From: Ruminococcus sp.
GTDB taxonomy: Bacteria; Bacillota; Clostridia; Oscillospirales; Acutalibacteraceae
Direction of reading: 5' to 3'
DNA: 64,000 nt
NCBI GenBank assembly: GCA_003521625.1
Contig: DPHV01000024.1
Span: 383,838 to 447,837 of the forward strand
The notes beneath the pieces are model-generated. The model was not told the origin of the DNA and searched no databases. It was given only the letters and a program-made list of their open reading frames with translations. Below, one piece after another: positions 51,916 to 61,086 of this stretch (positions are counted from its first letter, which is position 1; each line of letters begins with the position of its first letter). The position numbers were made by a program, and so were the translations under genes.

Positions 51916-53403
51916 TTACTCCGTAGGCTGAGTTGTAAGCGTATAATCGGAGTTACTTGTTTCATAAGGTCTTTCCGAAGAAATCAACCCCTGCGAAGTG
52001 ATTCCTGTTTCGTTTACATCCTGCATATGAGGGAACAGGAAATTCATTTTATCGTCGTCAAAATGCTTGTCAAGGTATTTTTCAAAGCTGTTTGATGCAG
52101 GTACTCCGTCGTCACGCTGTGTCCAGCGGTAGGTTGCAGACACTGACATAAAGGCGTTGAACAGCATAAAGATAATCAGAAAAGTTGTAATTATTGAGCC
52201 TGCACGTTTCGGGATTTTTTCAATAAGCATAGACGCCCAAGGATAGAGATAGCGCACCCAGACCAAACCGAGAAAGCCCCATATCAGAGCGTACATAAGG
52301 TTTGTTCTTCCGTCAAGGTTAAAGGCTGTGTTGCTGTAGTCCCACGAAACAGTGCCGAAAAGCGTTTCCTGAAACCAAGAGCAGAAGTACTCAAAGCCTG
52401 CGCCGACTACTGCGCTGATAACAAAAATCAGCGTATCGCTGAGCTTATAGAGCTTGTACAAAACAGCTGTTAAAAAGCATGCTCCGCCACCGTAGACGGG
52501 TATAAACGGACCGTAAACCATTCCTACACGTATTTCAAAATGACCTTCGGCAAACAGTGCCCAGATTGTTTCAAACAGAGTGCCGAGCATTGAGCCAAAA
52601 AGGAAAAGATAAAAAAGCTTTGTAAAGCAAAAACCAAATGCAAAAGGTTCTTCGCTTTTGTTTTCGTACACCTGAGTGTACTCCTTCATATTATCGGTTT
52701 TGATTTCGTCAAGCTTTGCGGCAATCTGCTTTACATACGCAGTGTTTTTCAGCTCGGGAAATGCCGAAACAAGCCTTCGGCGCAAAATATTTTCGGTAAA
52801 AAGCTTATTGTAATTGCTTTCAAGCTCGTCGATTTTCTCCTGCGGAACGTCACTTCCGAGCAGGCTTGAAACACCATTGAGCTTTTTGATTCTGTGCTGT
52901 AATCTCAAGGTTGTGATGATTGCAAAAACATAGTCTATAAGAATCAGCAGACAGATTGAAAGAACAACAATAAGGCTTACGAGAAATGGAATAAGCTCAA
53001 GTACAGAATTAAGAATCGGAATTAATACTCCGATAAGGATTGTTCCCATTATTCCGAGCAACAGTGAATACGGCAGGGTTATATAGCTTCCGATGTTGAA
53101 CTTCATATAGCTGAAATCCCAAGGCTTGAAGCCAAGTACTTTGTCGGTAAAAAAGCCGATAAGGATAACGACAAGCGACAGGATTACACAACTGCCGAAA
53201 AATAAAATAAACTTATTATTTTGAAAGTAATTTAATGCAAGATAGCAAATTACCGCTCCTACTCCGTAGGACGGACAAAACGGAGAAGCAAGAAAGCCCT
53301 TGTTGTAAAATCTTTTTTCTTCAAACAGCGTTCTGATGCCGTTTATAACCCAGCCGCAGAATGAAAAAATCACAAAATACCACAGAAGATTTATAATTAA
53401 CAT
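51916..53403 (-). CDS. Tandem-duplicated CmpB-type (PF06541) membrane protein
   Basis: 495 residues holding two copies of the CmpB/'putative ABC permease' unit. Copy 1: FSFCGWVINGIRTLFEEKRF, SYGVGAVICYL, GFKPWDFSYMKFNIGSYITL. Copy 2: FGSMLGTLFETIWALFAEGH, GPFIPVYGGGACFLTAVLYK, GTVSWDYSNTAFNLDGRTNL. A cytoplasmic coiled region (about 165-245) joins them. A Ser/Thr-rich tail follows the last helix. Function unknown despite the family name; no ABC ATPase is nearby. Confidence 0.8.
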   Translation of the reverse strand: MLIINLLWYFVIFSFCGWVINGIRTLFEEKRFYNKGFLASPFCPSYGVGAVICYLALNYFQNNKFILFFGSCVILSLVVILIGFFTDKVLGFKPWDFSYMKFNIGSYITLPYSLLLGIMGTILIGVLIPILNSVLELIPFLVSLIVVLSICLLILIDYVFAIITTLRLQHRIKKLNGVSSLLGSDVPQEKIDELESNYNKLFTENILRRRLVSAFPELKNTAYVKQIAAKLDEIKTDNMKEYTQVYENKSEEPFAFGFCFTKLFYLFLFGSMLGTLFETIWALFAEGHFEIRVGMVYGPFIPVYGGGACFLTAVLYKLYKLSDTLIFVISAVVGAGFEYFCSWFQETLFGTVSWDYSNTAFNLDGRTNLMYALIWGFLGLVWVRYLYPWASMLIEKIPKRAGSIITTFLIIFMLFNAFMSVSATYRWTQRDDGVPASNSFEKYLDKHFDDDKMNFLFPHMQDVNETGITSQGLISSERPYETSNSDYTLTTQPTE

Positions 53404-53870
53404 ACCCTACCCCTTTATTGTGATGCTGTTTTTATGTTGTATAAACGTTAATTTAATGCGGATTTCGAAATGCGTAATTCGGAATTGTGGTCGAGTAGAT
53501 AGGTTTCAATAATAGAAAAGTTTAGTTCCCGAATTAATTTATATGCGGCGTTGCAGCAGAGATGATATTATAATATTGTAGCAGTGAACTGCGTTCGCCA
53601 TAATGTATAAATTGTGAAACAATTTATACATAGGGATGTCTGGGAAGCCGTCCCCTACGGAAATGTTTATTTTTCTCTATAACTATGATTTAATCGGTAA
53701 AGTTTGATTCCCACTGCGGACACGGCACGCCGTGTCCCTACGACTGAAACAAACATTACCTATATATCAATCTATAATTCGGGCTACAATTTTATCCAAA
53801 CAATCCGACTTTTCCACTCGATTTGCCTGCCGAGGCACTCGGCTAAATTATCGTTTATATTTAAAAGTCA
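53404..53870. other. Gene-free region with stacked palindromes
   Basis: No supported gene. It holds GCAGT-GA-ACTGC (53581-53592), a perfect 12-bp hairpin TGTATAAATTGT/ACAATTTATACA (53604-53630), a type B element (53633-53654, GGGATG/CGTCCC) and a type C element (53718-53737). Confidence 0.6.
53718..53737. repeat. Short GC-rich intergenic palindrome, type C
   Basis: GGACACGGCACGCCGTGTCC: 9-bp arms, 2-base loop, followed by CTACG. The identical 20 bases recur at 61030-61049. Confidence 0.7.
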
Positions 53871-53892
53871 AGCGCAGTCAAAAGACTGCGCT
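53871..53892 (-). terminator. Terminator-like hairpin after the SPFH gene
   Basis: AGCGCAGTC (53871-53879) pairs perfectly with GACTGCGCT (53884-53892) around AAAA; T-run weak. Confidence 0.65.
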
Positions 53893-53909
53893 GTGAGCTG
53901 TATTTTGAT

Positions 53910-54824
53910 TTACTGCTTTGGTGTTTCAGAATCCCAAAGCTCTTTAATTGCTGTTACGTTGCCTGCAAGGCTCTGAATGTCAGACGGAATGATGATTTTT
54001 GTAGCCTTGCCGTCAGCAGCCTTTGCAAATGCTTCGAGTGACTTAAGCTGAATAATGCGCTCTGTGGGAGCTGCCTCGTTTAACATACGGAGTGCGTCTG
54101 CGTTAGCCTTCTGCACTGTGAGGATAGCCTCGGCTTCACCCTGCGCCTCACGGATTTTCTGCTCCTTAACGGCGTCTGCCTTAAGGATTGCAGACTCCTT
54201 CATACCCTCGGCAACAAGAATCTGACTGCGCTTTTCACCCTCTGCATCAAGGATTCTTGCACGGCGTTCACGCTCTGCCTTCATCTGCTTTTCCATTGCA
54301 TCCTGAATTTCACGGGGCGGGAGAATGTTTTTAAGCTCAACACGAATAACCTTGATGCCCCATGCGTCTGTTGCTTCATCAAGGATAATTCTGATTTTAT
54401 CGTTGATTGTGTCACGTGAAGTAAGCGTATTATCAAGCTCTAAGTCACCTATGATATTACGCAGAGTTGTTGCAGTGAGGTTTTCGATTGCGCTTAACGG
54501 GCGCTCAACACCGTAGCAATAGAGCTTCGGGTCTGTGATTTCAAAATATACTACCGTGTCAATCTGCATTGTTACGTTATCTCTTGTGATTACGGGCTGG
54601 GGCGGAAAGTCAACAACCTGCTCCTTGAGTGAAACCTTCTTTGAGATTTTGTCAATAAACGGAATTTTTACGTGAAGTCCTGTATCCCATGTTGCATAAT
54701 ACGCACCAAGACGTTCAATAACATAAGCGTGTGCCTGCGGTACGATTTTAATATTGCTTATTACAACAAGAAGCACGATAAAAACAATTATTCCGATAAT
54801 AATTAAACCAATGAATCCTTCCAT
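53910..54824 (-). CDS. SPFH/Band 7 (QmcA/stomatin-like) membrane protein
   Basis: 304 residues: one N-terminal helix (about 1-24), the SPFH domain (VPQAHAYVIERLGAYYATWD, VVDFPPQPVITRDNVTMQID, YCYGVERPLSAIENLTATTL), then a long coiled coil (EREREARILDAEGEKRSQIL-type repeats) ending near 265. Such proteins organise membrane microdomains and protease complexes. It pairs with the NfeD-like gene 3 bases upstream, the classic NfeD-stomatin operon. Confidence 0.93.
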   Translation of the reverse strand: MEGFIGLIIIGIIVFIVLLVVISNIKIVPQAHAYVIERLGAYYATWDTGLHVKIPFIDKISKKVSLKEQVVDFPPQPVITRDNVTMQIDTVVYFEITDPKLYCYGVERPLSAIENLTATTLRNIIGDLELDNTLTSRDTINDKIRIILDEATDAWGIKVIRVELKNILPPREIQDAMEKQMKAERERRARILDAEGEKRSQILVAEGMKESAILKADAVKEQKIREAQGEAEAILTVQKANADALRMLNEAAPTERIIQLKSLEAFAKAADGKATKIIIPSDIQSLAGNVTAIKELWDSETPKQ

Positions 54825-54827
54825 AAT

Positions 54828-55277
54828 TTACTCCTCTATGTTTTCTGTCGGCTCAACAATGAGCTTCACTCCCTCAATTGAGAGCACTTTTACTTTACTG
54901 TCTTTTGAAATCGGTGCATACTGTGACTTTGCAGTCCAGATTTCACCCTCTACCTTTACCTGTCCGACCTTTTGAACGTCCTCAATATCAGCAAGGACGA
55001 TTCCGATTTTTCCGATAAGTCTGTCTGCGTTTGTGCTTGTTACACCCTTCTTTTGTTTCCACTTGTTTATAAGCGGTCTTGTTACAAGAAGTGAAATAAG
55101 AGTAACAACAAGAAATACCGAAGTCTGAATCGGAATTGAGTCTGTAAAAATTGAAGTAATTGCGGCGCACACCGAGCCGAGCACAAACCAGATTGACACA
55201 AGCTGAGATGTAAACGCTTCGCATACAGCCATTAATACTGCAAATCCTATCCATATGAAAGGCATATATTGTTCCAT
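54828..55277 (-). CDS. NfeD-like membrane protein
   Basis: 149 residues: three helices (about 5-60) and a C-terminal OB-fold (RLIGKIGIVLADIEDVQKVG, VKVEGEIWTAKSQYAPISKD, SKVKVLSIEGVKLIVEP). Short-form NfeD (NfeD1b type), partner of the stomatin-like protein that follows. Confidence 0.9.
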   Translation of the reverse strand: MEQYMPFIWIGFAVLMAVCEAFTSQLVSIWFVLGSVCAAITSIFTDSIPIQTSVFLVVTLISLLVTRPLINKWKQKKGVTSTNADRLIGKIGIVLADIEDVQKVGQVKVEGEIWTAKSQYAPISKDSKVKVLSIEGVKLIVEPTENIEE

Positions 55278-55300
55278 AAGATTACTCCTTTCTTGCTATA

Positions 55301-55329
55301 ATTCTATCATAACAAACACGGATAGTCAA
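55301..55329 (-). promoter_or_regulatory. Promoter of the NfeD-SPFH operon
   Basis: Minus-strand TTGACT (55329-55324), 17 bases, TAGAAT (55306-55301), then AAAGGAG and ATG. Confidence 0.72.
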
Positions 55330-55406
55330 ATTATTTGAATAAAAATATACACTTTTAATTTATTATATGTTATAATTAAGATAAATATTAAAATACAGGT
55401 GATTAT

Positions 55407-56009
55407 ATGGCTTTTGATACATTCGACGAGGGCGTAACATTAGGCGGTGTTAGAAGTAAAAACGAAATAAGAATTCTTATCTGCTATCTTCTTAACTGCG
55501 TTAAGGAAAATATGGATAAAGAGCTTGTTGTTCAGGCAATTACAATAGAGGAGCTTGCTAATTATTTTGAAGTCAGCGCCGCATTTGACGACTTGATTAA
55601 AAACGGCAACATCAAAGAAAGTGAAATCGTCTGCGGCGAGCAGACGTATGAGCTTACCGACAACGGAAAAATGATTGCAAATCAGCTTGAAAGCGTACTC
55701 TCCTACACTGTTAAGGAAAAAGCGTATGTAAGCGCAATAAAACTGCTTGGCGAAAAGAAAAAACGCCGTGAAAACTCGGTTGAAATCAAGAAAACCGAAA
55801 ACGGCTTTGATGTTATCTGCAAAATTTCGGGCGGTGATATGGATTTGCTTTCCTTTACGCTTTACGCTCCGAACTATGAGCAGGCTATGGTTATGAAAAA
55901 GAACTTCTACGACAGTCCATCCACAGTTTACAAGGTTATGCTTGCGCTTATGACAAAGGACAAGGAAAACGTCGGCGAGGCACTTGAAGAGCTTTACGGC
56001 GTACTGTAA
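55407..56009 (+). CDS. DUF4364 family protein
   Basis: 200 residues: an N-terminal winged-helix-like part (about 20-105; NEIRILICYLLNCVKENMDK, YELTDNGKMIANQLES) and a C-terminal beta domain. DUF4364 proteins are conserved in Clostridia and may be transcription regulators. AGGTGAT precedes the ATG. It stands alone, divergent from the NfeD operon and convergent with bofA (3 bases apart). Confidence 0.8.
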   Translation: MAFDTFDEGVTLGGVRSKNEIRILICYLLNCVKENMDKELVVQAITIEELANYFEVSAAFDDLIKNGNIKESEIVCGEQTYELTDNGKMIANQLESVLSYTVKEKAYVSAIKLLGEKKKRRENSVEIKKTENGFDVICKISGGDMDLLSFTLYAPNYEQAMVMKKNFYDSPSTVYKVMLALMTKDKENVGEALEELYGVL

Positions 56010-56011
56010 AT

Positions 56012-56272
56012 TTAAAAGAGCAGATTTAGTGAGAGAAGTAAGGTTACTCCCGGTACTCCGCCTGCAATCGACACGATTATTGAAAGCAGGCTGACAGGCA
56101 GAAAAACGCCTGTAAGACCCGAGGTCAAATTTACCGCTGTAAGCGTTGCCACTCCGATAAGCATTGACAATAGCGACCTTTTAAGAGGGTGCTTGCTTTT
56201 TGATATGTAATGGATAATTGCAAAAAACAAGAAAATTGATACAAAAACGATCGCTAATCCCCACAGCGGCAT
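56012..56272 (-). CDS. bofA: BofA-family protein (pro-sigma-K processing inhibitor type)
   Basis: I start at the ATG at 56272 (MPLWGLAIVFVSIFLFFAII), seven bases or so after GGAG; an earlier ATG in frame lies inside the secG terminator. The resulting 86 residues match the length of B. subtilis BofA (87). Three hydrophobic segments end with VNLTSGLTGVFLPVSLLSII and GGVPGVTLLL, the family's conserved C-terminus. In Bacillus it restrains the SpoIVFB protease in the mother cell. In this lineage the role is less certain. Confidence 0.78.
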   Translation of the reverse strand: MPLWGLAIVFVSIFLFFAIIHYISKSKHPLKRSLLSMLIGVATLTAVNLTSGLTGVFLPVSLLSIIVSIAGGVPGVTLLLSLNLLF

Positions 56273-56305
56273 AAATAACATCTCCAAAAATTCACAAAAT
56301 AAAAC

Positions 56306-56333
56306 AGACCGTCGGACATACATCCGACGGTCT
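56306..56333 (-). terminator. Terminator of secG, upstream of bofA
   Basis: AGACCGTCGGA (56306-56316) pairs perfectly with TCCGACGGTCT (56323-56333), followed on the minus strand by TGTTTTATTTTG. Confidence 0.85.
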
Positions 56334-56360
56334 ATAATTATGCTCTGATTTTTAAAGATA

Positions 56361-56615
56361 TTACTTTATTACTCCGAAATAGGAAAGTACATTAAGCGCA
56401 ATTACGAAGAGAACGAATACTGCGGCAAATACCTTTGTCCAACGTGAAAGAAACGCATCAATTGAACGAGCCTTATTCTTTGAGAAATAAGAGTCAGCCG
56501 CACCTGTTACAACGCCAAGTCCCTGCTGGTTGCCTTCCTGAAGAATAATTACAACGATAATTGCTATTGAAACGATGCCGAGAACAACACCGAGAACAAT
56601 ACCTAAAACGCCCAT
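56361..56615 (-). CDS. secG: Preprotein translocase subunit SecG
   Basis: 84 residues, two helices: VLGVVLGIVSIAIIVVIILQ ending in the conserved EGNQQGLGVVTGAADSYFSK motif, then the second helix FAAVFVLFVIALNVLSYFG. Standard SecYEG accessory subunit, with its own terminator. Confidence 0.93.
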   Translation of the reverse strand: MGVLGIVLGVVLGIVSIAIIVVIILQEGNQQGLGVVTGAADSYFSKNKARSIDAFLSRWTKVFAAVFVLFVIALNVLSYFGVIK

Positions 56616-56750
56616 TTTTCATCTTCCTTTCATTAATATGATATAATACACGATAATCTGCATTAATTAACTATTATATAGTATCACATAAATATTATTT
56701 TTGCAAGAGAAAATTTATATTTTTCATCATATATTTTTCAATAAAATTTC

Positions 56751-58991
56751 TTAAAGCAGTGAAAGTTGTTCGTCAGACGTGTCTTCGTTTGACGGCAACG
56801 CACCTAAAGCAGGCAAAGAGCGTGTTCTGTAGCGCTGTGGTTTTGCAAAAGTTCCCTCTTTGTATTCGGAAATTTCAAAAAGTCTGTGGCCTTTTTTGAG
56901 CTTCATTACGGCTACACCCTGTGTTGAACGTGTCGCCTTAAGCGACAATGCGCCTGTGTGAACAAGCAACATTCTTCCCGATGACGCTTTAAACAGCACT
57001 TCCCTGTCGTCTTCAAGGAACAACATTCCCGAAAGCGGTGATTTATCGGAATATGCGCCTGTCAGCTTTTTGCGGTTAGTTTTTGTAGCATACGCATCAA
57101 GCGGTACCTTTGCCGACTTTCCGTTTTCAAAAGCAAAGAGCAAAATTCCCTTGTAGTCCTTTGTTGCTACCATAAAGACAGCGTTTTCACCCTCGTCCAT
57201 TGAAAGCTTTGCGGCTACATAGTCGCCGAGAACGCTCGCCTTTGTATCGGCAAAGTCAGACGCTTTTGCCTTATAAACCTGACATTTGTCGGTAAAGAAC
57301 AGCAAGTCACAGTTGTTTGAAAGCTCGATTTCCTGCACAATCTCATCACCGTCTTTAAGCTTATGCGCTCCGCTCATTCGCAGTGACTGAGGTGTAATCT
57401 TTTTGAAATAGCCTTCCTTTGTAAAGAAGAAAGTTACGGGATAATCGGGAATTTCCTCGACCTCTTCCTCGTACCTTGCATTGTCCTCGTAGATTATGAT
57501 ACTCTTTCGGGGCTGACCGTACTTTTCGGCTATCGCTTTAAGCTCCTTGACTATTATCGTCTTGATTCTTGCTTTGCTCTTTAAGATTTCGTCAAGCTCG
57601 GCAATTTCCTTTTCAAGCTCCTCAATATCCTTTGTGCGCTTTAAAATATATTCTCTGTTGAGGTGGCGGAGCTTGATTTCGGCAACGTATTCAGCCTGAA
57701 TTTTGTCGATTCCGAAGCCAATCATAAGGTTTGGTACAACCTCGACTTCTTCATCGGTTTCACGGATAATTTTAATTGCCTTGTCAATATCAAGCAGGAT
57801 TTTTTCAAGTCCCTTTAAAAGGTGAAGCTTGTCTGCCTTTTTGTTGCGGTCAAAATATGTTCTGCGCCTTACGCACTCAATTCTGAACGCTATCCACTCT
57901 TCAAGCAGAGCCTTAACGCCGAGTACCATCGGCACTCCGCCGATAAGAACATTGAAGTTGCAGGCGTAGGAATCTTCAAGCGTTGTAAAGCGGAAAAGCT
58001 TTGCCATAAGCTTTTCGGGGTCAACGCCACGCTTTAAGTCAATTGTAATTTTAAGTCCGTCAATACCTGTTTCATCACGGATATCGGAAATTTCTTTTAC
58101 CTTGCCCTGCTTTACAAGGTCGATAATCTTCTCAATTATAACCTCGCAGGTGGTTGTGCTCGGAATTGAAAGCACGTCAATGCAGTTTGCGGATTTGTCG
58201 TATTCGTACTTTGCACGAAGCTTGATACTGCCCCTGCCCGTTTCGTAAACCTGATTGATTGTCTTTTCATCATATATTATCTGACAGCCGCCGATAAAAT
58301 CGGGCGCAGGCAGAGTTGACTTTATATCGTGGTCGGGGTCACGTATAAGCGCCGCTGTAGTTTCGCAGATTTCCTTTAAGTTAAATGAGCAGATATTTGA
58401 AGCCATACCTACCGCAATACCTGTGTTTGCGTTTACAAGCACAGACGGAAAAGCTACGGGAAGAAGTGACGGCTCTTTCATTGTGTTGTCGTAGTTATCG
58501 ACAAAATCAACGGTATCCTTATCAATGTCACGGAAAAGCTCGTTGCAGATTGGTGCAAGCTTTGCTTCTGTGTATCTTGAAGCCGCCCAAGCCATATCAC
58601 GGCTGTAGAACTTACCGAAGTTACCCTTTGAGTCAACATACGGGTGCAAAAGAGCCTCGTAGCCTCTAGACAAACGCACCATTGTGTCGTAGATTGCAGA
58701 GTCGCCGTGAGGGTTCAGCTTCATTGTTGCACCGACGATATTAGCAGACTTTGTTCTGTTTCCCGTTAAAAGTCCCATTTTGTACATTGTAAAAAGGAGC
58801 TTGCGGTGAGAGGGCTTAAAGCCGTCAATTTCGGGAATTGCACGTGACAAAATCACGCTCATTGCGTAGGGCATATAGTTTTCACGGATAGTGGAAACTA
58901 TGGGTTGCTCTACAATATCGCCTGCTCCGTTGATTACGCCGTGGGTTTTAGGCGAGCTTGATTTTTTGGAAGTATTCTTTTTAGAAGCCAT
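56751..58991 (-). CDS. Type II topoisomerase subunit A, divergent ParC/GyrA-like
   Basis: 746 residues: SRAIPEIDGFKPSHRKLLFT, the QRDR-type region KLNPHGDSAIYDTMVRLSRG (Ser and Asp of the quinolone pocket kept), catalytic Tyr in AASRYTEAKL near residue 137, and a short C-terminal beta-propeller-like part (TKASVLGDYVAAKLSM, YATKTNRKKLTGAYS). Sequence around the active site (GATMKLNPHG instead of the usual GxxxGKYHPHG) is divergent. With the B subunit encoded 16 bases upstream it forms a second topoisomerase beside gyrase, as is common in Clostridia. Confidence 0.85.
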   Translation of the reverse strand: MASKKNTSKKSSSPKTHGVINGAGDIVEQPIVSTIRENYMPYAMSVILSRAIPEIDGFKPSHRKLLFTMYKMGLLTGNRTKSANIVGATMKLNPHGDSAIYDTMVRLSRGYEALLHPYVDSKGNFGKFYSRDMAWAASRYTEAKLAPICNELFRDIDKDTVDFVDNYDNTMKEPSLLPVAFPSVLVNANTGIAVGMASNICSFNLKEICETTAALIRDPDHDIKSTLPAPDFIGGCQIIYDEKTINQVYETGRGSIKLRAKYEYDKSANCIDVLSIPSTTTCEVIIEKIIDLVKQGKVKEISDIRDETGIDGLKITIDLKRGVDPEKLMAKLFRFTTLEDSYACNFNVLIGGVPMVLGVKALLEEWIAFRIECVRRRTYFDRNKKADKLHLLKGLEKILLDIDKAIKIIRETDEEVEVVPNLMIGFGIDKIQAEYVAEIKLRHLNREYILKRTKDIEELEKEIAELDEILKSKARIKTIIVKELKAIAEKYGQPRKSIIIYEDNARYEEEVEEIPDYPVTFFFTKEGYFKKITPQSLRMSGAHKLKDGDEIVQEIELSNNCDLLFFTDKCQVYKAKASDFADTKASVLGDYVAAKLSMDEGENAVFMVATKDYKGILLFAFENGKSAKVPLDAYATKTNRKKLTGAYSDKSPLSGMLFLEDDREVLFKASSGRMLLVHTGALSLKATRSTQGVAVMKLKKGHRLFEISEYKEGTFAKPQRYRTRSLPALGALPSNEDTSDEQLSLL

Positions 58992-59007
58992 TGTTTTCCA
59001 CCTCCTG

Positions 59008-60993
59008 TCAGCTTACGTCGAGATTGTCTATATATTCGTTGCCGTGCTCTACAATGTATTCCTTTCTGCCCTGAAGATTGTCGCCGAGCAGAATATCAAA
59101 AATTTCAGCCGTCTGTGCCGCATCATCGGGCATAACCTTGATAAGACGGCGGGTTTTTGGATTCATTGTAGTTAAGTTCATCATATCAGGCTCGTTTTCA
59201 CCAAGACCTTTGCTTCGCTGAATCGTGAACTTTTCGTTGCCGATTTGTTCGATAAATTTGTCCTTTTCAATTTCGTCATACGCAAAGTAAACGTCATTTT
59301 TTGAGGTGATTTCGTAAAGCGGAGATTCCGCAATGAACACCTTGCCCTGCTCAATAAGAGTAGGAGTAAGACGGTAAAGCATTGTAAGTAATAATGTACG
59401 AATCTGAAATCCGTCAACGTCGGCATCGGTACATAGAATTACCTTGTTCCATCGCAGAGCGTCCATATCAAAGCTTGAAAGATTTTTGTTAGCCTTTGAT
59501 TTTACTTCAACGCCGCAGCCGAGAACCTTGAGCAAATCGGTGATGATTTCGCTTTTGAAAATTTTATCGTAGTCGGCTTTAAGACAGTTAAGAATTTTAC
59601 CTCTGATTGGCATTATAGCCTGAAAATCGGGGTCTCTTGCCTGCTTGCAGGCACCGAGAGCAGAGTCACCCTCAACTATGAACAGCTCACGCTGTTCTAC
59701 GTCCTTGCTTCGGCAATCGACAAATTTTGCAACTCGGTTAGTAATATCAAGATTGCCCGAAAGCTTTTTCTTTATGTTAAGTCGGGTTTTCTCGGCGTTT
59801 TCACGACTGCGCTTGTTTACAAGCACCTGTTCTGCAATTTTCTCGGCTTCAAAAGGATTTTCAATGAAATAAACCTCTAAGCTCTGACGCAGGAATGCAG
59901 TCATTGCGTCCTGAATACCCTTGTTGGTTACCGCCTTTTTGGTCTGGTTTTCGTAGGAAGAAACGCTTGAAAACGAGGAAATTACGCAGACAAGGCAGTC
60001 CTCTACGTCGTCAAACTTGATTTTGCTTTCTGTTTTGTTGTATTTATTATTCTGCTTTAAGTAACTGTCAATCTGATAGACAAAGGCGTTTCTCACCGCC
60101 TTGTCGGGTGCGCCGCCGTGCTCAAGCCAGCTTGAATTGTGGTAGTATTCGGTAAGGCTGACTTTGTTTGAAAATGCAACGGCTATGTCCATTTTGCACT
60201 TGTATTCGGGTTTATCGTCACGGTCACGTGTTTTGCACTCGGTTTCCCAGTGCTGAACGGTAGTCAGTCCATCCTCGCCGATTACCTCGGCAACGTGGTC
60301 AACTACGCCGTTTATATAATTAAAGGAAGTTGTATCAAATGAACGTCCGTTCTGATTTCTGAAAATAAATTCCACGCCTGCGTTGACAATTGCCTGACGT
60401 TTCATTATGTCGAGAAAATAGTCGGGCTGAATATCAATATCGGTGAAAACCTCAAGGTCGGGTTTCCAGTGGATTTTTGTTCCCGTATCCTTTTTGCTGT
60501 ACGGCTCTTTTTTGAGTCCGCCTACATTCTCACCCTTTTCAAAATGGAGAGTGTAACGGTAGCCGTCACGGCGGATATCAACGTCCATATATTCGGAAGC
60601 GTACTGAGTTGAGCAAAGTCCCAGGCCGTTCATACCGAGTGAGAACTCGTAGCTTTCGCCCTCGTTGTTGTTGTACTTGCCGCCTGCGTACATTTCGCAG
60701 AACACAAGCTCCCAGTTGAATTTCTGCTCGTTTTCGTTGTAGTCAACAGGGATTCCTCGACCGTGGTCCTCAACCTCGATTGAGCCGTCGGAAAAACGGG
60801 TTACGGAAATCTGCTTGCCGTAGCCCTCTCTCGCCTCGTCAATGGAGTTTGAAAGAATTTCAAATACCGAGTGCTGACAACCGTCAATGCCGTCTGAGCC
60901 GAAAATTACCGCAGGTCTTTTGCGGACACGGTCTGCGCCTTTGAGGGTTGTTATGCTGGTATTATCATATTCGTTGGTTTTCTTCCTTGCCAT
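59008..60993 (-). CDS. Type II topoisomerase subunit B, divergent ParE/GyrB-like
   Basis: 661 residues with GHKL ATPase motifs (VFEILSNSIDEAREGYG; EVEDHGRGIPVDYNE; GMNGLGLCSTQYAS), transducer domain, and Toprim motifs VEGDSALGACKQARDPDFQA near 440, PIRGKILNC and CTDADVDGFQIRTLLLTM near 520. Usual enzymes read EGDSAGGSAKQGRD and TDADVDGxHI, so this one differs at several positions, including Gln for the conserved His. The catalytic Glu and Asp residues are kept. The N-terminal half is intact. Forms a pair with the A subunit downstream. Confidence 0.87.
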   Translation of the reverse strand: MARKKTNEYDNTSITTLKGADRVRKRPAVIFGSDGIDGCQHSVFEILSNSIDEAREGYGKQISVTRFSDGSIEVEDHGRGIPVDYNENEQKFNWELVFCEMYAGGKYNNNEGESYEFSLGMNGLGLCSTQYASEYMDVDIRRDGYRYTLHFEKGENVGGLKKEPYSKKDTGTKIHWKPDLEVFTDIDIQPDYFLDIMKRQAIVNAGVEFIFRNQNGRSFDTTSFNYINGVVDHVAEVIGEDGLTTVQHWETECKTRDRDDKPEYKCKMDIAVAFSNKVSLTEYYHNSSWLEHGGAPDKAVRNAFVYQIDSYLKQNNKYNKTESKIKFDDVEDCLVCVISSFSSVSSYENQTKKAVTNKGIQDAMTAFLRQSLEVYFIENPFEAEKIAEQVLVNKRSRENAEKTRLNIKKKLSGNLDITNRVAKFVDCRSKDVEQRELFIVEGDSALGACKQARDPDFQAIMPIRGKILNCLKADYDKIFKSEIITDLLKVLGCGVEVKSKANKNLSSFDMDALRWNKVILCTDADVDGFQIRTLLLTMLYRLTPTLIEQGKVFIAESPLYEITSKNDVYFAYDEIEKDKFIEQIGNEKFTIQRSKGLGENEPDMMNLTTMNPKTRRLIKVMPDDAAQTAEIFDILLGDNLQGRKEYIVEHGNEYIDNLDVS

Positions 60994-61029
60994 TTCACTC
61001 TTCCTTTATCGTTTTCGTACCGTAAACAC

Positions 61030-61049
61030 GGACACGGCACGCCGTGTCC
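61030..61049. repeat. Short GC-rich intergenic palindrome, type C (second copy)
   Basis: The same 20 bases as at 53718-53737, GGACACGGCACGCCGTGTCC, followed by CTACGTAAA. Confidence 0.7.
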
Positions 61050-61086
61050 CTACGTAAACATTGCAATAATTTTAGTTACTGAAATT

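Noticed and set aside
53704..53976. Plus-strand 90-residue frame in the gap before the SPFH gene
   Set aside because: It begins in a palindromic repeat and runs into the SPFH gene on the opposite strand; no ribosome site.
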